Source: an uncultured Clostridia bacterium
Lineage (GTDB): Bacteria; Bacillota; Clostridia; TANB77; CAG-508
Direction: 5' to 3'
DNA: 38,354 nt
Assembly (NCBI GenBank): GCA_910589185.1
Contig: CAJUSU010000009.1
Coordinates: 17,411 to 55,764 of the forward strand
A model generated the notes under the pieces. That model saw only the letters and a list, made by a program, of their open reading frames with translations, was not told the DNA's origin and did not search any database. Made by a program: the position numbers and the translations under genes. Each line of letters opens with the position of its first letter. Positions within the stretch are counted from its first letter, which is position 1. Shown here piece after piece: positions 25,401-31,355 of the stretch.

Positions 25401-25476
25401 AATAGCAGATATGGATGGCGATGGAGAGCCTACCATCAATGATTTAGCACAAATGAAATTAGAGTTAATCAAATAA
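19492..25476 (+). CDS. Giant surface protein 2: NPCBM, transglutaminase-like, two F5/8C, Ig repeats, dockerin
   Basis: A 1994-aa exported paralogue of the preceding giant protein. The signal segment is at about 14-36. NPCBM (about 40-192) shows FAKGIWAHATSNVVYDLREY. The transglutaminase-like core has CVCGG (Cys523 and Cys525), GHA with His551 and FWRIDNDV with Asp570. Helical/TPR-like sequence follows, then two FDGENAG-type beta modules (about 780-865 and 1096-1165). Two F5/8C domains (about 936-1088 and 1244-1412) alternate with them. Seven Ig-like repeats of 70-76 residues span about 1416-1935, and a dockerin (1937-1994) ends the protein. The start ATG 19492 has AAGGAAGG upstream. It probably docks to the wall-anchored cohesin and binds glycans. 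Confidence 0.8.
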   Translation: MEIDNKYKISFKWKLSFCFAMLLTLFLLLGNFNESQAANSDVGYLSDIPYNRSQSSSGWGSLLMDKASDNSLISVKIEGGYYSFAKGIWAHATSNVVYDLREYDYDYFTAYVGLNRTAASSSNGVIFKIYTSADGRTWGEPKVTHAKKPGEDAAFVKIDIRNEKYLKLVADANGNNGNDHSVYADAKLIKEGYKEPGEDLLPSIEELDNKIKTDFANANLETNKEYELTLLKRELLDRVGNYALKKFLGASEENRTLYRWLTEDVDTLRLYVMGGTPNGGNYYTSLDILSKLYAEYSDDFENKELLGNPTNPQMTYGDLYKKMAMSVALTHSQTIGLWMNSSRVENQSEPLRRYAIFKHLHKTGGLKIADSMDMTHVFEDLHVVEMRLVLYNNIDDEEILWLNRYVQDHVDANPGNVWRYQTPHPYIAYIWPNYANPVYYDEANENYFNELFAINKTDNNVGTELANANGKVGIFDSEFVIPGGKNVKEYRIKVTNSIDVKANGGGNVYKVWMNFRNKFGTGCVCGGISKSGANIRGTHGIPAMVVGQPGHAALFFYSKDAQGRGFWRIDNDVSGWTLSGGGGNLLRWGSGSYTQGFSNGVYVELEQAAINDYQNLIKAEEQVMLAKVYKKDFTEETKKQEPDEAKKKAALVKQEELYRKALGVQSINFDAWLGLIEVYNANEDKTEEDFYHLAEEIATNLKYFPLPMYNATNLIKPKLKDPAYVYQFALLQTNTLTEASKLPNNTTTSFTVMQPGVTRLEASYLLGQMDKNIAGFSFDGENAGKIILASRFEGSIVRWDYCIDGHPTEGLEHWHEVFTEGNEIQLTPEELASINAEDDIYIHIVGVNYDEKNLYKIDITSQSLPDQAYVNDWENTVLGIGTNTQWRYTQNDNWTLFSEETPDLTGDKTIQIREAAIGTKLASEASQMYTLTANNEPDTRKYVPIKHLSIHSYSTQSQDSKRPFYAPNAIDGNINTMWHTDFAQNVLQQPTKPFIAIELDEPRNISAIEFIQRKYRDTDPIYIKNAIIYVSSDGETWIEAGRKENCAQNGELKAVEFEESVYGKYVKFEMDTYDMFSSVAIMNVYEDISKVTIANFSFNGENAGKIVLVDDFKGKDWEYSLDAGKTWARGTGDSHELTQVELQQINADNDIKVRSNGKESTIIIKTQEAPTISAYLNDLENRLIGLTNIENLEWKIEGNAGWTSYTEQEPIVTGDNKLFIRNKAAGILMPSEAVEFTFTDDNQPDTAKYVPIKHLSIEGFSSTTPNRGEPATNAIDGLPSTMWHTNRTTTTMKDPRWVIIKLDEPRYISKIEYVRKSQYAYGIPKDGMISVSTDGENFEPAASMKNLYNPTTRAELIASEDSKDIVFAESKLAQYIKIECTLSCDYVHGNRNGVPMDYFFSAAMFNVFEDITKTERPTAEIAYSTTELTNQDVTATLVNENMDITVTNNNGSKTYTFTENGTFTFEFVNSKGIKGTATAEVRNIDKTMPNASIEYSTTQPTNGQVVATVKFDKENVRIVDENGNTIENGDRYTFTENGTHEFRFIGPAGNTGTAIATVNWIDREAPVGKITYSTEYKTNQDIVATITFNEENVTITNNDGNTYTFHENGRFTFEFVDRAGNTGTATAIVNNIDRTLPVATIHYDVTNWTNGDVMATVTFDKENVTVEGGNTHLFTQNGTHEFKFVGPAGNAGIAVAKVDWIDKEVPKATITYDIDGKLTNQDVTATIKFNEEDVIITNNDRKNTYTFTENGTFTFQFVDKAGNMGTAVAEVEWIDKVQIVSKITYDINELTNQDVTATITFDKKGVKVVDDNGEEIVNGDTYTFTENGTHEFKYIGPAGNTGTAIAEVNWIDKIPPAAIITYNITEPTNQDVTATITFDEGGVTIVNEKGEVLENGNTYTFTQNGSYTFHYIGPLGNKGTAIAEVNWIDKTNNDRIKGDINGNGEVDIDDLAKLKLHLIGIRILEDAELAIADMDGDGEPTINDLAQMKLELIK
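23737..25290 (+). repeat. Seven tandem Ig-like repeats in giant protein 2
   Basis: Units begin near 23737, 23953, 24184, 24399, 24604, 24823 and 25051, with a period of about 205-230 bases. Each has the pattern TNQDVTAT, then YTFTENGTFTFEF, AGNxGTA and WIDK. Short DNA stretches such as AATCAAGATGTAACAGC recur between units, so recombination could change copy number. Confidence 0.85.
25300..25476 (+). repeat. Dockerin cassette, copy B
   Basis: Near-identical partner of 19139-19315; see that entry. It encodes the last 58 residues of giant protein 2 and the stop. Confidence 0.9.
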
Positions 25477-25485
25477 TTTTAAAAT

Positions 25486-25518
25486 AAGGACTATCCTGAG
25501 AGGTGGTCTTTATTTTTT
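25486..25518 (+). terminator. Terminator of giant gene 2
   Basis: AAGGACTATCC pairs with GGTGGTCTTT across a short loop, followed by ATTTTTT. It is a copy of the terminator at 19325. Confidence 0.9.
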
Positions 25519-25560
25519 AGATATTATGTGATACAATAGAAAAGCAAGGGAGTAATGTAG

Positions 25561-26451
25561 ATGAATGAAAATAAAACAAATATTAACTGGTACCCGGGAC
25601 ATATGGCAAAAACGAAGAGACAAATTATAGAAGACTTAAAATTAATTGATATTATAGCAGAAATTATTGACAGTCGTATTCCAATATCAAGCCAAAATCC
25701 AGATATTCAAGAGATAATCAAAGATAAAAAAAGACTTATTATTTTAAATAAGTCAGATTTAGCTTGTGAGCAGGAAAATAAGAAATGGGTAGCATATTTT
25801 AAAGAAAAACAAATTCCAGCAGTCTTGGTAGACTCTGTATCTGGTAAAGGAATTCAAGAGGTACTTCAAAAAATCGTGGAGATTTATGACGAGGAAAAAT
25901 ATCAAACAAAGGGAAGAGTAGGCAAATCTATTCGAGTCATGATATTAGGAATTCCAAATGTGGGCAAGTCTTCATTTATTAATCGAGTTGCAAAGAGAAA
26001 TACTGCACAGGTGGGAAACAAGCCAGGAGTCACTAGACAAAAACAATGGATTAAAGTATCAGAACAAATAGAATTATTAGATACGCCAGGGGTGCTATGG
26101 CCAAAGTTGGGAAATGAAAAAGTAGCTTTGAATTTAGCCTATACAGGTACTATTAAAGAAGATATTTTATCTACTTTAGATATTGGATATGAATTAGTAA
26201 AAGTATTACAAAAAGATTATTTATCTAATTTACAAGAGAGATATAAATTACAAGAGAATGAAATAACTGACATTTTACAAAATGAAGAATTAGAAGAAAA
26301 CGAAAAAATAATAGAAATCATGAATTTAATTGGAAAAAAACGTGGAGCAGTCATTTCAGGTGGAGAAATAGATTTAGAGCGAGTAGCAAGTATCGTATTA
26401 GATGATTTTAGAAGCGGAAAATTAGGAAGAATTACATTAGAAATGTGTTAG
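25561..26451 (+). CDS. rbgA: Ribosome biogenesis GTPase RbgA (YlqF)
   Basis: A 296-aa circularly permuted GTPase required for late assembly of the 50S subunit. The motifs occur in permuted order: NKSD (G4) near 62-65, then the P-loop GIPNVGKSSFIN (G1) near 130-141, a threonine-containing GVTRQKQWI (G2) and DTPGVLWPK (G3). The N-terminal NWYPGHMAKTKRQI is the conserved family opening. The C-terminal helical domain is the ribosome-binding part. The start ATG 25561 has a modest GGGAGT site. A TACAAT at 25532 may be its -10 element, but the -35 is poor. mrnC follows 18 bases later. Confidence 0.95.
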   Translation: MNENKTNINWYPGHMAKTKRQIIEDLKLIDIIAEIIDSRIPISSQNPDIQEIIKDKKRLIILNKSDLACEQENKKWVAYFKEKQIPAVLVDSVSGKGIQEVLQKIVEIYDEEKYQTKGRVGKSIRVMILGIPNVGKSSFINRVAKRNTAQVGNKPGVTRQKQWIKVSEQIELLDTPGVLWPKLGNEKVALNLAYTGTIKEDILSTLDIGYELVKVLQKDYLSNLQERYKLQENEITDILQNEELEENEKIIEIMNLIGKKRGAVISGGEIDLERVASIVLDDFRSGKLGRITLEMC

Positions 26452-26469
26452 GTTAAGGAGAAATTAAAA

Positions 26470-26874
26470 TTGGAACTAATAGAAAGAAAAAGAAGTATAG
26501 AAGAAGTAAGACAAATGTCACCATTGACATGGGCATATGTAGGAGATAGTGTTTATGAACAATATATTCGTACACACTTAGTTAATACGACAAAATTAAA
26601 GCCACATGAATTACATATGAAAGCTATTAAATATGTCAAAGCACAAGCACAAGCAGATATTCTACAAAAATTAGAAGAAATATTAACAGAAGAAGAAAAA
26701 GATATTGTAAGAAGAGGAAGAAATACACAAACACATCATATTGCGAAAAATGCTTCTGTTCAAGACTACATGTATTCAACTGCTTTTGAGGCACTAATAG
26801 GATACTTGTATTTGACGAAGCAAGATGAGAGGTTAAGTCAAGTTTTAAGTATGACTATAAATAATTCAAACTAA
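26470..26874 (+). CDS. mrnC: Mini-ribonuclease III
   Basis: A 134-aa protein matching Mini-RNase III, a compact RNase III lacking the double-stranded RNA-binding domain. It matures 23S rRNA ends. Catalytic-region motifs are TWAYVGDSVYEQYIR (about 18-32), VRRGRN (about 79-84) and YSTAFEALIGYLYL near the C-terminus, the counterpart of the second RNase III acidic motif. The start is TTG 26470, supported by AAGGAG 9 bases upstream; no ATG fits. It follows rbgA, so two ribosome-maturation genes form an operon. Confidence 0.92.
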   Translation: MELIERKRSIEEVRQMSPLTWAYVGDSVYEQYIRTHLVNTTKLKPHELHMKAIKYVKAQAQADILQKLEEILTEEEKDIVRRGRNTQTHHIAKNASVQDYMYSTAFEALIGYLYLTKQDERLSQVLSMTINNSN

Positions 26875-26892
26875 ATATATTTAGTTTGAATT
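26863..26892 (+). repeat. Perfect 30-base palindrome at the end of mrnC
   Basis: The halves 26863-26877 and 26878-26892 are exact reverse complements. It overlaps the last codons and the stop of mrnC. No T-run follows, so it may protect the RNA end or terminate weakly. Confidence 0.7.
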
Positions 26893-26914
26893 AGCAAAAT
26901 TTGCACTTAAAACA

Positions 26915-26944
26915 TTGACGGAGTAGTATAAAATATGTTATAGT
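26915..26944 (+). promoter_or_regulatory. Promoter of tRNA-Glu
   Basis: TTGACG (26915-26920), an 18-base spacer and TATAGT (26939-26944), 21 bases before the tRNA. Confidence 0.65.
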
Positions 26945-26965
26945 AATAAGGTAGTTAAGAAATGT

Positions 26966-27040
26966 GGCCCCTTGGTCAAGCGGTTAAGACGCAGCCCTCT
27001 CAAGGCTGAATCATGGGTTCGATTCCCGTAGGGGTCACCA
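26966..27040 (+). tRNA. tRNA-Glu (anticodon CTC)
   Basis: A full cloverleaf with encoded CCA. Acceptor GGCCCCT pairs with AGGGGTC (one G-T). The anticodon arm is CAGCC-CTCTCAA-GGCTG with anticodon CTC, reading GAG. T-loop GGTTCGATTCC. In AT-rich genomes this is the rarer glutamate isoacceptor. Confidence 0.93.
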
Positions 27041-27111
27041 ATTTTATAAAAAAGTAAAAAAACTCTTGCATTTTAAAATAAAGTATAGTAATATTTTATG
27101 GGGTGCAAAAA

Positions 27112-27234
27112 ATGACAAAATTTGTAGATGAAAAAAACAAATTAGAAATGACAAGACTAAAAGCAATTTTTAAAATTGCTGTATTTTCAATTGCTTTTTC
27201 ATCTATTGTTATATTTTTAATAATTAACCACTAA
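27112..27234 (+). CDS. 40-aa single-helix membrane microprotein
   Basis: A short ORF from ATG 27112 to TAA 27232-27234, encoding 40 residues. It begins MTKFVDEKNKLEMTRLKAIF (charged, amphipathic) and ends in one hydrophobic helix (about residues 19-38, IFKIAVFSIAFSSIVIFLII). GGGGTG sits 6 bases before the ATG. A possible promoter precedes it (TTGCAT, 17 bases, TAATAT, 27067-27095). A terminator overlaps its stop, so the transcript would hold only this gene. I do not recognise the product; small membrane proteins of this shape often modulate larger membrane complexes or act as toxins. Confidence 0.6.
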   Translation: MTKFVDEKNKLEMTRLKAIFKIAVFSIAFSSIVIFLIINH

Positions 27235-27260
27235 TATTTTTATTAGTGGTTTTTCTTTGT
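27226..27260 (+). terminator. Terminator of the microprotein gene
   Basis: AACCACTAAT (27226-27235) pairs perfectly with ATTAGTGGTT (27242-27251), followed by TTT and CTTTG. The 5' arm contains the sORF stop codon. Confidence 0.85.
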
Positions 27261-27304
27261 TTTTTGTTTGTACCTGAAAAACAAAATAAGAGGAGGAAAA
27301 TTTT

Positions 27305-28690
27305 ATGAATGAGAGCAAGATGACGATTGACGTAAATGAAAAGCCACCAATTGCAAAATGGATTGTTTTAGCAATTCAACATGTTTTTGCAATGTTTGGT
27401 GCAACTATTTTAGTACCAATTTTAGTAAATGCAGCTGCAGGAGAAACAGTACTTACTATACCGGTAGCATTAGTAGCATCTGGAATAGGAACATTACTTT
27501 ACATTTTATGTACAAAGGGAAAATCACCAGTATATTTAGGAAGTTCATTTGCCTTTATTGCACCATTAGCTGCTGCATACCTAAAAGGTGGAATTTCAGG
27601 TGCTATGACAGGAATTATGGTAGTAGGTTTAATCTACATTGTAGTTGCTACTATTATTCATTTTATAGGTAAAAACTGGTTAGATAAATTATTACCACCA
27701 GTTGTTATTGGACCAATGATTATGATTATCGGTTTAGGGTTAGCACCTAGTGCTATTTCTCAAATAGGTTTAACTTCAGGAGTAGAATTTGAATGGAAAA
27801 CTGTACTAGTTGCAGTAGTATCTTTCTTAGTAACAGCTATTGTTATGATAAAAGCAAAAGGATTTTTAAAAATTATTCCATTTTTAGTAGGTATTATTAC
27901 AGGGTATATTGTAGCTGTTTGTTTAGGAATGGTAGATTTTACAGCAGTATTAGAAGCACCATTCTTTAGTGTACCACAATTTGTTTTCCCATTTGTTAAT
28001 TATACACCAAATTTTGAAGCATTAATTACAATTGCACCAATTGCATTAGTAACTCTATGTGAACATATTGGAGATCATACATCATTAAGTAATATTATTG
28101 GAAAAGATTTATTAAGAGATCCAGGGCTAGACAGAACTATATTAGGAGATGGTATTGCAACATTTGTAGCTGGATTATTAGGAGGACCTGCTAATACGAC
28201 TTATGGAGAAAATACATCAGTAGTAGGTATGACAAAAGTTGCATCTGTATGGGTTATTGGTTTAGCTGCTATTTTTGCTATTGTAATAGGATTTTTAGGA
28301 AAGTTTACAGCATTAGTTTCAACTATACCAAGTGCTGTTTTAGGAGGAGTTTCATTACTTCTTTATGGATTTATCGCGGTCAATGGATTAAAAGTATTAA
28401 TTCATAATCAAGTAGATTTTGACAATCCTAAGAATGTAGTTGTAGGGGCATCTATGTTAGTATTAGGTCTAGGAGGAGCAGCTATTTCTATTATTAGTGG
28501 AGATTTATCAATTACAATTTCAGGAATGAGTTTAGCAGCAGTTGTTGGTATTTTAATTAACCTTTGTATTCCAGAAAACAAGACAAAAGAACAAAAAGAA
28601 AAGAATAAAAAAGAGAAAGAAGCTAAAAAAGCAGAAAAAGTAAAAGAAAAAGAAGCAAAGGCTGAGAAAAAAGAAAAAGCAAAGGTATAG
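27305..28690 (+). CDS. uraA: Uracil permease (NCS2/NAT family)
   Basis: A 461-aa polytopic transporter that imports uracil, probably with protons. Family features are IQHVFAMFGATILVPILV at the N-terminus, YLGSSFAFIAP, the conserved CEHIGDHTSL with the substrate-site Glu, and GGPANTTYGENTSVVG. About 12-14 hydrophobic segments fill residues 15-425. The last 35 residues are an unusual Lys/Glu-only tail (EKNKKEKEAKKAEK), probably cytoplasmic. The start ATG 27305 has AGGAGG upstream. It lies 61 bases before upp, forming a uracil-salvage pair. No PyrR attenuator or riboswitch is evident in the short leader. Confidence 0.92.
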   Translation: MNESKMTIDVNEKPPIAKWIVLAIQHVFAMFGATILVPILVNAAAGETVLTIPVALVASGIGTLLYILCTKGKSPVYLGSSFAFIAPLAAAYLKGGISGAMTGIMVVGLIYIVVATIIHFIGKNWLDKLLPPVVIGPMIMIIGLGLAPSAISQIGLTSGVEFEWKTVLVAVVSFLVTAIVMIKAKGFLKIIPFLVGIITGYIVAVCLGMVDFTAVLEAPFFSVPQFVFPFVNYTPNFEALITIAPIALVTLCEHIGDHTSLSNIIGKDLLRDPGLDRTILGDGIATFVAGLLGGPANTTYGENTSVVGMTKVASVWVIGLAAIFAIVIGFLGKFTALVSTIPSAVLGGVSLLLYGFIAVNGLKVLIHNQVDFDNPKNVVVGASMLVLGLGGAAISIISGDLSITISGMSLAAVVGILINLCIPENKTKEQKEKNKKEKEAKKAEKVKEKEAKAEKKEKAKV

Positions 28691-28751
28691 TCTTTTAGAC
28701 GAATAAAAAATTATATATCTGAAGAGAAAAATAGAAAGAAGGAAGAAAAGT

Positions 28752-29378
28752 ATGAAAACAATAGAATTAAATCATCCTTTGATTCAACATAAATTAGCTA
28801 TTTTAAGAGATAAAAAAACTGGGACTAAAGAGTTTCGTGAGTTAATTAGCGAGATTGCTACATTTTTATGTTATGAAGCAATGAAAGATGCTATGTTAGA
28901 AGAAGTAGAAATTGAAACACCAATTACTACTATGAAGACAGGTAAGCTAAATGAAGATAATTATGCTTTTGTTCCAATATTAAGAGCTGGAACTGGAATG
29001 CTTGATGGTGTCATTAACGTTGTTCCAAATGCTAAAATAGGGCATATTGGAATGTACCGTAATGAAGAAACTTTTGAGCCAGTTAATTATTTCTTTAAAG
29101 TGCCAAAAGATATTGAAAAAAGAGAAGTCATTATTTTAGACCCAATGCTTGCAACAGGAGGTTCTGCAATAGATGCAATTGAACTTTTAAAGAGTAAAGG
29201 TGTTAAAAAAATGAAATTCTTGTCTATTATTGGTGCGCCAGAAGGAATAGAAAGAGTAGAAAGAGAACATCCAGATGTTCAAATATATTGTGCACATATA
29301 GATAATCAATTAAATGAAAATAAATATATTGTTCCAGGTTTAGGGGATGCAGGAGACAGAATTTTTGGAACAAAATAG
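28752..29378 (+). CDS. upp: Uracil phosphoribosyltransferase
   Basis: A 208-aa enzyme of the usual length that converts uracil and PRPP to UMP. The PRPP-binding loop is ILDPMLATGGSA (about 132-143). Other family signatures are LNHPLIQHKLAILRDKKTGT at the N-terminus, PILRAGTGMLDG, the flexible loop IGMYRNEET, and IDNQLNENKYIVPGLGDAGDR at the C-terminus. The start ATG 28752 has AAGGAAG upstream. It follows uraA, with no promoter visible between them, and is closed by a strong terminator. Confidence 0.97.
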   Translation: MKTIELNHPLIQHKLAILRDKKTGTKEFRELISEIATFLCYEAMKDAMLEEVEIETPITTMKTGKLNEDNYAFVPILRAGTGMLDGVINVVPNAKIGHIGMYRNEETFEPVNYFFKVPKDIEKREVIILDPMLATGGSAIDAIELLKSKGVKKMKFLSIIGAPEGIERVEREHPDVQIYCAHIDNQLNENKYIVPGLGDAGDRIFGTK

Positions 29379-29406
29379 AGACAACTAAATTTTATTTACT
29401 ATAGAT

Positions 29407-29446
29407 AAATAGACTATAACAATTTTTGTTATAGTCTATTTGTTTT
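29407..29446 (+). terminator. Terminator of uraA-upp
   Basis: The arms 29407-29422 and 29426-29441 pair over 16 bases with a 3-base loop, then GTTTT. Confidence 0.9.
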
Positions 29447-29452
29447 AATGAG

Positions 29453-29481
29453 TTGAATTTTTTTATGTGTTATGATATAAA
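29453..29481 (+). promoter_or_regulatory. Promoter of the transketolase genes
   Basis: TTGAAT (29453-29458), a 17-base spacer and TATAAA (29476-29481) lie 34 bases upstream of ATG 29516. Confidence 0.6.
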
Positions 29482-29515
29482 GAGGATAGAATTTAAGCGA
29501 AAAGAGGAGAAAAAA

Positions 29516-30352
29516 ATGAAGATAACAAAGGTAGAAGCTTTAGCCAATATTGCAAATGATATTAGAATAGGGACGCTTGAACAAGTATATGAGGCACAGT
29601 CTGGTCACCCAGGAGGAGCACTTTCTTGTAGTGATATTTTGGCAGTATTGTATTTTAATCAAATGAATATAGACCCCAAGCAACCAGAAGCTCCAGGAAG
29701 AGATAGATTTGTATTATCAAAAGGGCATTGCTCACCAGCTCTATATGCTACTTTAGCAAGGAAAGGCTACTTTGATAAAGCTGTTTTGACAGGATTTAGA
29801 AATATAGATAGTAATTTACAAGGACATCCAGATATGAGAAAAATTCCAGGAGTAGATATGACAACAGGTTCTTTAGGACAAGGATTTTCAGCAGCGGTGG
29901 GAATGGCAATCGGTTCTAAAATGGATAGTGCTGGTTGTAGAGTGTATTGTCTAGTTGGAGATGGAGAAATTGAAGAAGGCCAAATTTGGGAGGCAGCAAT
30001 GACTGCTAGTAAAAATAAATTAGACAACTTATGTGTGATAGTAGATCATAATGGATTGCAAATTGATGGAAAAATAGAAGATGTTGCAGGACTAGTAGAC
30101 ATTAAAGAAAAATTTGAAAGTTTTGGATTTTATAGTATAGAAATTGATGGTCATGATATAGAAGAAATTATACATGCTTTTCAATCTGCTAGACAAGAAA
30201 AAGGAAGACCAACTGTTATTATTGCGAATACAGTAAAAGGCAAAGGTGTTTCTTTTATGGAGGGAAAAGCAGAATGGCATGGAAAAGCACCAAATAAAGA
30301 ACAATGTGAAGAAGCGATCAATGAACTTAAATTACAACATTTTATTGGTTAA
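29516..30352 (+). CDS. Transketolase, N-terminal subunit
   Basis: A 278-aa thiamine-diphosphate-binding half of a split transketolase (non-oxidative pentose phosphate pathway). Features are the SGHPGGALSCSDILAVLYF opening, DRFVLSKGHCSPALYA, TGSLGQGFSAAVGMA, and the TPP/magnesium motif GDGEIEEGQIWEA continuing to NLCVIVDHNGLQIDG. The start ATG 29516 has AGAGGAG upstream; the frame is open earlier, but that region holds the promoter. The partner half begins 17 bases after the stop. A split enzyme is common in anaerobic Firmicutes and archaea and works as a heterotetramer. Confidence 0.94.
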   Translation: MKITKVEALANIANDIRIGTLEQVYEAQSGHPGGALSCSDILAVLYFNQMNIDPKQPEAPGRDRFVLSKGHCSPALYATLARKGYFDKAVLTGFRNIDSNLQGHPDMRKIPGVDMTTGSLGQGFSAAVGMAIGSKMDSAGCRVYCLVGDGEIEEGQIWEAAMTASKNKLDNLCVIVDHNGLQIDGKIEDVAGLVDIKEKFESFGFYSIEIDGHDIEEIIHAFQSARQEKGRPTVIIANTVKGKGVSFMEGKAEWHGKAPNKEQCEEAINELKLQHFIG

Positions 30353-30369
30353 AGAAAGGAAGAATAAGA

Positions 30370-31302
30370 ATGAATGAGGATAGAAAAATAGCAACTCGCC
30401 AAAGTTATGGAGAAGCTTTAGCGCAGTTAGGGGAAAAAAATAGTAGAGTAGTAGTATTAGATGCAGATTTATCAAGTGCTACAAAAACCAATATTTTTGC
30501 TGAACGATTTTCTGATAGATTTATTAATGTTGGAATAGCGGAGCAAAATTTAATGGGGACAGCTGCAGGATTGGCTGCCTATGGAAAAATTCCTTTTGTA
30601 AGTACGTTTGCTGTTTTTGCAGCAGGAAGAGCTTATGACCAAATTCGTAATAGCATTTGTTATCCTAAATTAAATGTGAAAATTTGTGCAACACATGCAG
30701 GGTTAACAGTAGGAGAAGATGGTGCGACACATCAAATGCTAGAAGATTTGAGCTTGATGAGAACACTACCTAATATGACTGTGATTTGCCCATCTGATGA
30801 CACTCAGACAAGATGGATAATAGAAGGAGTCTCTAAAATAGAGGGACCAGTATATATTAGATTGGCAAGAGCAGCTACTCCAGTTATTTATGAAAAAAAT
30901 CAAAAATTTGAAATTGGCAAAATGATACAATTAGGAGAAGGGACTGATGCAACTGTTTTTGCAACAGGAGTTATGGTAGCTGAAAGCTTAAAAGCACAAG
31001 AAGAATTAGCAAAAGAGGGAATTCACATTCGAGTTGTAGATGTGCATACAATAAAACCAATTGATAGAGAAATGATTGTAAAATGTGCAAAAGAGACTAA
31101 AAAAATTATTACAATAGAAGACCATAGCATTATTGGTGGTTTGGGCAGTAGCATCTGTGAAGTGTTATCTGAAGAATATCCAACTAAAGTAGTGAGAATG
31201 GGAATGAAGGATCAATTTGGAAGATCTGGAAAAGCAGAACAGTTATTAGAATATTTCAAAATGGATAGTCAAAGCATTATAGAAGAAGTGAAGAAGAGCT
31301 AA
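30370..31302 (+). CDS. Transketolase, C-terminal subunit
   Basis: A 310-aa pyrimidine-binding and C-terminal half of transketolase. Signatures are VVLDADLSSATKT, INVGIAEQNLMGTAAGLA with the catalytic Glu that activates TPP, THAGLTVGEDGATHQMLEDL, and a C-terminal domain with VVDVHTIKPID and EDHSIIGGLGSS. The start ATG 30370 has AAAGGAAG upstream. It forms one operon with the N-terminal half and together they give a complete enzyme. A DXS-like role is less likely because both halves match split transketolases in length. Confidence 0.94.
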   Translation: MNEDRKIATRQSYGEALAQLGEKNSRVVVLDADLSSATKTNIFAERFSDRFINVGIAEQNLMGTAAGLAAYGKIPFVSTFAVFAAGRAYDQIRNSICYPKLNVKICATHAGLTVGEDGATHQMLEDLSLMRTLPNMTVICPSDDTQTRWIIEGVSKIEGPVYIRLARAATPVIYEKNQKFEIGKMIQLGEGTDATVFATGVMVAESLKAQEELAKEGIHIRVVDVHTIKPIDREMIVKCAKETKKIITIEDHSIIGGLGSSICEVLSEEYPTKVVRMGMKDQFGRSGKAEQLLEYFKMDSQSIIEEVKKS

Positions 31303-31355
31303 AGATAATTTATATGTGAGATTGGAACACTTGATTTTTGTATAGGGAGTAACAA

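Noticed and set aside
12791..25476. Classical cellulosome with plant cell wall enzymes
   Set aside because: No glycoside hydrolase or cellulose-binding signature was recognised in the dockerin proteins; the modules are NPCBM, F5/8C, Ig-like and a transglutaminase-like core.
27261..27304. Riboswitch or PyrR-type attenuator before uraA
   Set aside because: Only about 44 bases separate the upstream terminator from the ATG, and no antiterminator/terminator pair or PyrR-binding loop is visible.
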